Source of the DNA: Hyphomicrobiales bacterium | GTDB lineage: Bacteria; Pseudomonadota; Alphaproteobacteria; Rhizobiales; Rhizobiaceae | Reading direction: 5' to 3' | NCBI GenBank assembly: GCA_900472295.1 | Contig: UCIA01000021.1 | Location: 29,702 to 93,701, forward strand | Length of the DNA: 64,000 nucleotides | Shown here: in pieces, positions 58,330 to 64,000 of the stretch | How the letters are laid out: every line of letters begins with the position of its first letter | How positions within the stretch are numbered: position 1 is the stretch's first letter | Notes under the pieces: model-generated | The model's database searches: none | The model's input: only the letters and a program-made list of their open reading frames with translations | Told to the model about the DNA's origin: nothing | Position numbers and translations under genes: made by a program

Positions 58330-59415
58330 TCAGGGCTTCTTGGCAGTGCCGAGACCAGCCTTGGGCGCCGCGGCCGGCGCCTTGGTCTTCATCTTGGCCT
58401 CGATCCAGCCGGTGTAGTTGGCCAGCCGCGTATAGATGCCATAGGCGTTCTTGTGGCCGCAGGCGGCGGTGCCGTCGGAGGGACCTTCACCCCAGGAGAC
58501 GACGCCGATCTGTACCGGACCGTTGGCGCCGGTCATGAACAACGGGCCGCCGCTGTCGCCGTTGCAGGCGTCGCGCTCGCCGCTGGCGGTGCCGGCGCAG
58601 ATCATGTTGTCGGTCAGCGGATCCGACATGTCGGCGGCAATCGCATTGGCGGCGGCATCGATGCCCTTTTCCGAATAGCGCATACGGCGCGAGAGATCGC
58701 TGAGCGCTGCCTTGAGGTCGCGCGCATAGATCGACTTGATGCCGCTGTTGCAGGTCGCGGCCGGTTCGAGATTGAGGTCGGCCACCATCAGTGCTGTGGG
58801 GAAAGTGCCGTCCTGCATCTTGCCCCAGCCGATGACAGTGGTCTTGCCGCTGTCGGGCGTCGGCCCGCGCGTGATCTTGATGACTGGCGCGTCGGCCGGC
58901 TCGGCCAGCCGGAGCAGGCCGATATCGTTGTCCAGCGTCTGCGTGCTGTAGTTCTCGTTGACGATGACCTCGACCACCTTATAGCGCTTGCCTTCGGTGA
59001 GGTCGGTGGCGCCGGTCAGCACGGTCACCGTTTCGGGCGAAATCGGCTTGCCTTTGTCGTTCAGGCAGTGCGCTGCCGTCAGCACCCATTGCGGTGCGAT
59101 CAGGCTGCCGCCGCAGAATTGTGCGTTCGCCTGCGAGGCTGGGCTGGCATCCAGCCGGGCGGTGGTCAGCAACGCCACCTGGAAAGGATAGGCGCCCTTG
59201 TCGGCCTCCTTGCCACCATAGACGCGGTCGGCGCCGTCGGGGTTCTCGGCCTTGGCCTTGTCCCTGGCTTCCGCGACGCGTTGCATCGGCGAGACCGCCG
59301 CTTCCGGCCTGACGGCATCGTCGGCCGCGTGCAGGGCATTGACGGCGGGAAAGGCAGCTGCGATGCCCAACAGCGATGCAGCGGCGAGTGGCCTGAACCG
59401 ATGGATAATGTTCAC
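58330..59415 (-). CDS. Secreted trypsin-like serine protease (S1 family)
   Basis: This protein of about 361 residues has a signal peptide (HRFRPLAAASLLGIAAAFPAV), a pro-segment of some 35 residues and a chymotrypsin-fold domain. The triad is H116 (LTAAHC), D164 (DNDIGLLRL) and S288 (GDSGGP); D282, six residues before the serine, predicts cleavage after Arg or Lys. The region YGGKEADKGAYPFQVAL includes the likely activation junction near residue 65. GTG 59415 follows AGGAGG. It is divergent from a second secreted protease. Confidence 0.92.
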   Translation of the reverse strand: MNIIHRFRPLAAASLLGIAAAFPAVNALHAADDAVRPEAAVSPMQRVAEARDKAKAENPDGADRVYGGKEADKGAYPFQVALLTTARLDASPASQANAQFCGGSLIAPQWVLTAAHCLNDKGKPISPETVTVLTGATDLTEGKRYKVVEVIVNENYSTQTLDNDIGLLRLAEPADAPVIKITRGPTPDSGKTTVIGWGKMQDGTFPTALMVADLNLEPAATCNSGIKSIYARDLKAALSDLSRRMRYSEKGIDAAANAIAADMSDPLTDNMICAGTASGERDACNGDSGGPLFMTGANGPVQIGVVSWGEGPSDGTAACGHKNAYGIYTRLANYTGWIEAKMKTKAPAAAPKAGLGTAKKP

Positions 59416-59816
59416 CTTGAAACCTCCTGAGACGAAAATTGACGAGCGATACTGCCACGACGCAAATTGCCAAAGTGGAAACCGGTACGCCGATCCAGCC
59501 TGTTCTGGATGGAACGGCGCACGAACGGTCATAAAACCGAAGTACCACCTTTGCTAATCGTGCCGCACCGGGCAGAGCCCGCCAAAACCCTATAGCCCCC
59601 CACGGGCTACGTGGAAGCGATTTGTCATTGCCAATGTTGAATTATTTTAGGCAGTATATCGACGCGCGTGCGTTTGGCGGAGGGCTTTAACGAGGCCGCC
59701 CGGAGCGATGATCCGATACGGGCGGGTAACCAAACTGATTTTTTAACGCCACCACGATCTCGACAATATTTCTGTATTTTGATCCACTCCTTGCTGACTT
59801 TTGGGAGAGTCTCACC
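59416..59816. other. Gap between divergent protease genes
   Basis: These 401 bases hold the promoters of the two divergent protease genes. A small hairpin, TAGCCC (59593-59598) facing GGGCTA (59604-59609), and an AT-rich stretch near 59725-59790 (AATATTTCTGTATTTTGAT) before the second protease are visible. No gene is recognised. Confidence 0.4.
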
Positions 59817-60899
59817 ATGACGAAACTGACAAGCACTATCATTGCGTCCGCACTGCTATCCACCGCACTGTGGGCGATGCCTGCCTTCGCCGCCGATCCT
59901 GGCTCCGCGAATGCCGGCAGTGGCGAAAGCATGCGCGATGTCGGGACGGGCGACTATCAGCCCGGCCGGGCGAAACCGATCGCGCCGCCGAAACTGACCG
60001 AAGACGAAGCCAGCCGGGCAGCGCCGCTGACCGACGAGGGAACGGCGGTCAAATCCTATGGCATCGTTGGGCGTTCCGCCGATGGCAAGGACATCAAGAT
60101 CGATGCCGACGAGACGCTGAAGGGCCTTGTCATCAAGGAACTGAATGCGCCCGCCAACGCGCCGGACGCCGACAAAACCGGACTGACGGGCGGCGACGAA
60201 GCCGGCCGTCAGGTGTTCGGCGAAGACGACCGCGAGCAGATCAAGAACACCAAGACCTATCCGTTCACTGCGATCGGCTATATCGAAGGCAAGTCGAAGA
60301 GCGGCGGCTATGGCAGCTGCTCAGGGACCTTGATCGGGCCACGCACGGTGCTTACCGCCGCGCATTGCCTCTACAGCAATGAAGACAAGGCCTGGCTCGA
60401 CGACGTCATCTACGTGCCGGCGCTCAACGGCAACACCGCCGACGATGCCCCGTTCGGCGCTTTCAGCTATGAGAGCGTCTATATCCTGCAGGGCTTCATC
60501 GACAACTATCAGGGCTATTACGGCTCGGTCATTCCCTGGGACCTCGGCATTATCACGCTGAAGCAGGATGTCGGCACCAGTCTGGGTTGGCTGGGTTATG
60601 CCAACTATGAGGGTCTTAGCGATTTCACCGCCAACATCATCGGCTATCCCGGCGACAAGCCGATGGGCACGATGTGGAAGGCGACCTGCGAAGTCACCGG
60701 CGAAAACGTCGGCGCGGAGTATTTCCAGTACGACTGCGACACCTATCCGGGGTCGAGCGGCAGCTCGGTCTATGCCTATGACAATGGCGCCAAGCAGCGC
60801 GTCGTCACCGGCGTGAACGTGGCCGAAAGCCCCAACGCCAACACCGCTGTGCGCCTGAACGCCGCCAATGTGGCGTGGATCAACAGCCTGTACAAATAA
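59817..60899 (+). CDS. Secreted serine protease, glutamyl endopeptidase-like (S1B type)
   Basis: This 360-residue protein has a signal peptide (to ...AFAAD), a long acidic pro-region of about 120 residues rich in Asp and Ala, then a protease domain with H183 (LTAAHC), D242 (WDLGIITL) and S314 (YPGSSGSS). The serine motif GSSGS resembles V8/glutamyl endopeptidases rather than trypsin's GDSGG. ATG 59817 follows GGGAGAG. It is divergent from the trypsin-like gene and is followed by a terminator. Confidence 0.88.
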   Translation: MTKLTSTIIASALLSTALWAMPAFAADPGSANAGSGESMRDVGTGDYQPGRAKPIAPPKLTEDEASRAAPLTDEGTAVKSYGIVGRSADGKDIKIDADETLKGLVIKELNAPANAPDADKTGLTGGDEAGRQVFGEDDREQIKNTKTYPFTAIGYIEGKSKSGGYGSCSGTLIGPRTVLTAAHCLYSNEDKAWLDDVIYVPALNGNTADDAPFGAFSYESVYILQGFIDNYQGYYGSVIPWDLGIITLKQDVGTSLGWLGYANYEGLSDFTANIIGYPGDKPMGTMWKATCEVTGENVGAEYFQYDCDTYPGSSGSSVYAYDNGAKQRVVTGVNVAESPNANTAVRLNAANVAWINSLYK

Positions 60900-60945
60900 G
60901 GCCTGATCTTTCGCCGGCAAACAGCGGCGAAAACCGGCAATACCG

Positions 60946-60981
60946 AACCGGCGGCGGGACTTTCCCGCTGCCGGTTTTTTG
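60946..60981 (+). terminator. Rho-independent terminator after the second protease gene
   Basis: AACCGGC-G-GCGGGA pairs with TCCCGC-T-GCCGGTT around CTT and is followed by TTTTTTG. This is a strong intrinsic terminator. Confidence 0.9.
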
Positions 60982-61049
60982 TTGGGAATCGCTCCCTTGC
61001 GCAGAGTTGCAGCGGCGCTTACGCTGAGCGATCCAAGGGGTTGGGAACG

Positions 61050-62888
61050 ATGGCGCGAGCAGGGGTGATCTCTAGGGTCAGGGCGATGACGGCTGCATCC
61101 ATGCTGGCCGCGCTGACATGTTTTCCCGCTATGGCCGATCAAGGCGGTGCGTCACCTGGCGGCGCCTGGGCCAAGCGGGTGCAAATCCTCTATCAAAGTG
61201 ACACGCGTTCGGTGCTGCGCAAAGAAGTGCGGGTCTGGGATTTCCATCCGGAACTGGGCCTGGATTTCACCTGGGAGCCGGCGGCCGGCCGATCGCCGGA
61301 CCGCACCGTCGCCGCTGACGGCACCGTCAACGGCAAGGGCAGGCTGGTCTGGCGGGTGCGCGGCTCGGCGAGCTACGACCCCAAGACCATCTATTCCAGC
61401 TATTTCGGCGAGATCAAAAATGGCAAGCCCGATGGGCAAGGCCGGCTGGAGCTGCGTTCAGGCGAGATTTTTGATGGCCATTGGCTTGCCGGCCAACTCG
61501 ACGGCCACGGCATCCATCTCGATGCCGACGGCAATCGTTATGAAGGGCAATTCGTTGCCGGCGCGCCGAACGGCGAAGGCCGGCTGGAGACGAAAACCGG
61601 CGAGATATTTGTCGGCTCATTTGCCGATGGGCTGAAGAACGGCAAGGGCCGCACCCGGTTGCCGGGCGGCACCGTCTACGAATCACAATGGGCGATGGGC
61701 AAGGAGACCGGCGGCGCGCGCCCCGACGTGCTGGCCGATGCCAAAGTGGGCGGGTTGCTCAAGGCACAAACCGGCGGCGGTGCCGCAGGCAAGGTCGAGA
61801 TCGGCATTGCCGTCGACCAGCGCATGACGCAGCAGGCCGACATGCAGTACCAGCATCTGGTGCGCGATGAGGATATTGCGATCTATCCGGTGGCGGACCA
61901 GTACAACGACGCCTGGAACGGCACCGGACAGCTCGGCCTCGGCAATGTCTATGACGGCATGGATTGGGAGACGGCGCCGGCCTTCGCCGAGGTCGATCTC
62001 AAGACCACCGATCAGTCCCGGGTCAAGCTCGACAGCCTGGAAATGAAGGTGGCTTCCAGCGATGCCTACCGTAAGCCGATGCTGTCGATCAGCGATCACT
62101 ATGGCTGCGTCGGGTTCCGGCCGGATTTCTCGATCGTCAACAATGGCTGGGGCGATGTGAAAGACATGAAGATGTCGATCCAGTTCACCAGGACCGACGA
62201 AGAGGACAAGCCGACCGGCGAACCGAGCCGCATGTTCACCAAGGACATCGGCACCTTTGGCGATGGCGTCGATGTGTCGGTCAAAAATGTGCTGACCGAG
62301 GCCGGCGTCGATACGACCACGCTCGAGACCGAGCGCTTCACTTGCCCGTCTCGGGACAGCCTGGACGTCTGCCGCGCCCAGGTGGCCAACAAGGTGAAGT
62401 TCGGTGACGTTGCCGATTATGTCAGCGGCAGCGTCGAGAAGATGAGCGTGACCGGCATCGGCAAGTTCGATTATTCCTGGGCGGACGATCAGGGCGCCGT
62501 CTACCAGCAGAGCGAGGCGTTTCGCGTCGTCGTCTCGCTGGCCAGCATCGAGGTTCCCGAATCACTGGCCGAATGCGGCGATGGCGGTGGCGCCTCGCCC
62601 GAAGCCCTGCGTTACCAGAACATCGAATTTCCGATCGGCAAGAGCGATTACAGCATCCCCATGCCGTTGCGCGGCAACAAGAATCTAAGCAGCTACACGG
62701 CGCGGCTGAAGATGTGGTCGTCAATGTCGTCGATCCATCGTTTCAGCATCGCCGCGCATTTCGCCGACGGCAGCACGCGCGAGAGCAAGCCTGCCACATT
62801 CTTCTATTTCAAGCCGAAGCAATCCCTGTTCGAGACCAAAACCAAGCCCGCGGTCTGCTATCTGCCGGAAGATCTGCAGGGCTGCTGA
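61050..62888 (+). CDS. Secreted MORN-repeat protein
   Basis: This 612-residue protein has a signal sequence (MTAASMLAALTCFPAMA after a basic start) and about four MORN repeats at roughly residues 115-210 (FGEIKNGKPDGQGRLEL, FDGHWLAGQLDGHGIHL, YEGQFVAGAPNGEGRLE, FVGSFADGLKNGKGRTR). The remaining 400 residues form no recognised domain and contain several cysteines (HYGCVGFRP, TCPSRDSLDVCRA) that may form disulfides. Bacterial MORN proteins often bind lipids or organise envelope complexes. ATG 61050 follows AAGGGG; a TTG at 61041 is possible. Confidence 0.85.
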   Translation: MARAGVISRVRAMTAASMLAALTCFPAMADQGGASPGGAWAKRVQILYQSDTRSVLRKEVRVWDFHPELGLDFTWEPAAGRSPDRTVAADGTVNGKGRLVWRVRGSASYDPKTIYSSYFGEIKNGKPDGQGRLELRSGEIFDGHWLAGQLDGHGIHLDADGNRYEGQFVAGAPNGEGRLETKTGEIFVGSFADGLKNGKGRTRLPGGTVYESQWAMGKETGGARPDVLADAKVGGLLKAQTGGGAAGKVEIGIAVDQRMTQQADMQYQHLVRDEDIAIYPVADQYNDAWNGTGQLGLGNVYDGMDWETAPAFAEVDLKTTDQSRVKLDSLEMKVASSDAYRKPMLSISDHYGCVGFRPDFSIVNNGWGDVKDMKMSIQFTRTDEEDKPTGEPSRMFTKDIGTFGDGVDVSVKNVLTEAGVDTTTLETERFTCPSRDSLDVCRAQVANKVKFGDVADYVSGSVEKMSVTGIGKFDYSWADDQGAVYQQSEAFRVVVSLASIEVPESLAECGDGGGASPEALRYQNIEFPIGKSDYSIPMPLRGNKNLSSYTARLKMWSSMSSIHRFSIAAHFADGSTRESKPATFFYFKPKQSLFETKTKPAVCYLPEDLQGC

Positions 62889-62906
62889 TTCGCCGCGCTG
62901 TCTTGG

Positions 62907-62955
62907 CGCAATTCCGGACGGAAAACCGCTTCACACTTTTCCTGGAATTGCTCTA
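62907..62955 (-). repeat. Stop-codon-linked hairpin repeat, copy 2
   Basis: On the minus strand it begins TAGAGCAATTCCAGGAAAAG, continues through GCGGTTTTCC and ends GGAATTGCGC. It matches copy 1 (17696-17769) in its first 36 bases with few changes but lacks the inner AAAGCGC palindrome. The TAG is the stop codon of the CapA-family gene. It lies in the convergent gap with the MORN gene. Confidence 0.75.
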
Positions 62956-64000
62956 TTTCGAGCCCATCTCGAAATAGTTGGGAAGCGGGATAAGCCGGGC
63001 AAAGATCGTGCCCTGGCTGAAAACCCTGAGTTCCAGCATCGAGCCGGACGACCGCTCGGCCTTCTGGTCGAACAGGAAATTGCCGAGCGAATAGATTTCC
63101 GCCACATCGCCGCCGGCGAGCGGCAGGATCGCTTCGCTCGACACATGCGGATGGCCGCCGACGATGGCTGACACACCGCGCAGCCGCATCTGGTCGGCCA
63201 GCATCTCCTCGCGCGGCGAAGGCTCGGTCTTGTACTCGCGGCCCCAATGAACGAAGGCGACCACCGGCCGCTGCGCATTGTCGTGCAGCAGCCGGTCAAG
63301 CAGAGCAGGCGTCAAAAGGTCGGTGTTCCTGGAGCCGTTGGTATCGATGTCGGTCAGTCCAACGACGTCGAGATCGGCAAGCGCCAGCGTCTCGCCCTGG
63401 CCGAAATGGGCGATGCCGGCGGCATCGAGCGCGGCCAGCGTCTCGGCATAGCCGGACGGTCCGAGATCGTAGGCATGGTTGTTGGCAAGGCTGACGGCGG
63501 CGACATGCAATTTCTTGAGCATGTCGACGGCGAGATCGGCCGGCATGGCCAGCGTCATGTCATCGATGGCCTCGGGGACGTTGGGCAGAATGACGCCTTC
63601 GAGATTGACGATCAGCGGCCGCGACCGGGTCAGGGCGAGCACGCTGTCGACGATCTTCTCGGCAACGCCGTCGCGGACCAGGACCTTTTTCATGGCGCGG
63701 CCGAAATTCACGTCGCCGGCGAAATAATAGAGTTTGTCGTTTGGCCGGGCCGGGTTGTTGTAACCGGGACCGAAAGCGCCGAACAGCGCCACGACATAGC
63801 TGGTGGTGCGTTCGACATAGTCGCTCGAATGCGCCTGCGAATTCTCGTTGGCGACGACCAGCGGCGCCGCACCGAACAGTTCGCGCTGCAGCCTGGTCTG
63901 GATGTAGAGCGCGCCGACCGAATCGGCGTGGTCCGGCTGATGCAGCGCCGCGATACCGTCGAGCGATCCGGCGGCGAGCATATTCAACGTCTGCTGGTCG
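62953..64000 (-). CDS. CapA family protein (metallophosphatase-fold), 5' end outside the window
   Basis: The frame is open to the window edge, so the N-terminus is missing; at least 349 residues are present. The CapA/PgsA-type domain begins near LYYFAGDVNFGRA and has NLEGVI, NNHAYDLG, VHWGREYK and GGHPHV, the metal-binding motifs of the family. Relatives take part in poly-gamma-glutamate capsule making, though many have unknown roles. About 100 residues before the domain form a separate region. The stop codon TAG belongs to a repeat. Confidence 0.85.
   Translation of the reverse strand, partial: DQQTLNMLAAGSLDGIAALHQPDHADSVGALYIQTRLQRELFGAAPLVVANENSQAHSSDYVERTTSYVVALFGAFGPGYNNPARPNDKLYYFAGDVNFGRAMKKVLVRDGVAEKIVDSVLALTRSRPLIVNLEGVILPNVPEAIDDMTLAMPADLAVDMLKKLHVAAVSLANNHAYDLGPSGYAETLAALDAAGIAHFGQGETLALADLDVVGLTDIDTNGSRNTDLLTPALLDRLLHDNAQRPVVAFVHWGREYKTEPSPREEMLADQMRLRGVSAIVGGHPHVSSEAILPLAGGDVAEIYSLGNFLFDQKAERSSGSMLELRVFSQGTIFARLIPLPNYFEMGSK

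Noticed and set aside
1-64000. CRISPR arrays, insertion sequences, phage genes, tRNA or rRNA genes
   Set aside because: No spaced direct repeats of CRISPR type, no transposase or integrase frames and no recognisable RNA gene were seen on either strand by eye; a dedicated tRNA or RNA-family search was not possible.

Overview
The window looks like chromosome from an alphaproteobacterium of the Rhizobiales, most likely Mesorhizobium or a close relative. This is inferred from high GC, the density of solute ABC transporters with GntR, TetR and LacI regulators, a rhizobial-type phosphonate cluster, and palindromic intergenic mosaic repeats. No rRNA, tRNA, transposase, phage gene or CRISPR array was seen.

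Layout. (1) 0.2-12.9 kb: a Tat-exported family 5 binding protein, an M24 peptidase-like protein, a cupin, a pair of genes matching the two halves of the plant Tm-1 protein, a TetR regulator, and a six-gene carbohydrate importer with two different ATPases and a 73-residue membrane protein. (2) 12.9-24.3 kb: TetR/SDR pair, GFA protein, amidase, a small secreted protein, 2-hydroxyacid dehydrogenase, FCD-type GntR regulator, enolase-superfamily enzyme, three TIM-barrel sugar isomerase/epimerase-like genes and a Gfo/Idh/MocA dehydrogenase. (3) 24.6-35.6 kb: C-P lyase and phosphonate uptake genes phnGHI-JKL, an associated acetyltransferase, phnCDE1E2, and divergent phnF. phnM and phnN are not here. 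(4) 35.7-44.5 kb: an Rbs-type sugar importer, zinc alcohol dehydrogenase, aldo/keto reductase, UxaA-family dehydratase and a GntR regulator with two winged-helix domains. (5) 44.6-47.9 kb: periplasmic copper handling genes (DUF2946-like, PCu(A)C, YcnI, CopC-CopD fusion). (6) 48.0-58.2 kb: 6-phosphogluconate dehydrogenase, then a LacI-controlled sugar importer and catabolic operon. (7) 58.3-64.0 kb: two divergent secreted serine proteases, a MORN-repeat secreted protein and a CapA-family gene cut by the window end.

How the parts connect. The clearest regulatory signal is a palindrome of the form CTGGTnnnACCAG, the FadR-subfamily GntR type. It occurs in the promoter regions of the family 5 binding protein/M24 pair, the two-ATPase importer and the divergent epimerase operons, suggesting one regulon over about 20 kb. 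The FCD regulator at 17767-18483 is a natural candidate but this is not shown. At two loci the sites occur as a pair about 178 bp apart, with the gene-proximal site over a predicted -10 box. LacI, TetR, PhnF and possible Pho-box sites can also be read from the sequence. All four importer clusters with a complete set of genes have a stem-loop just after the binding-protein gene, a likely way to keep that protein in excess. Two families of intergenic repeats are present, one of which supplies the TAG stop codon of both genes it abuts.
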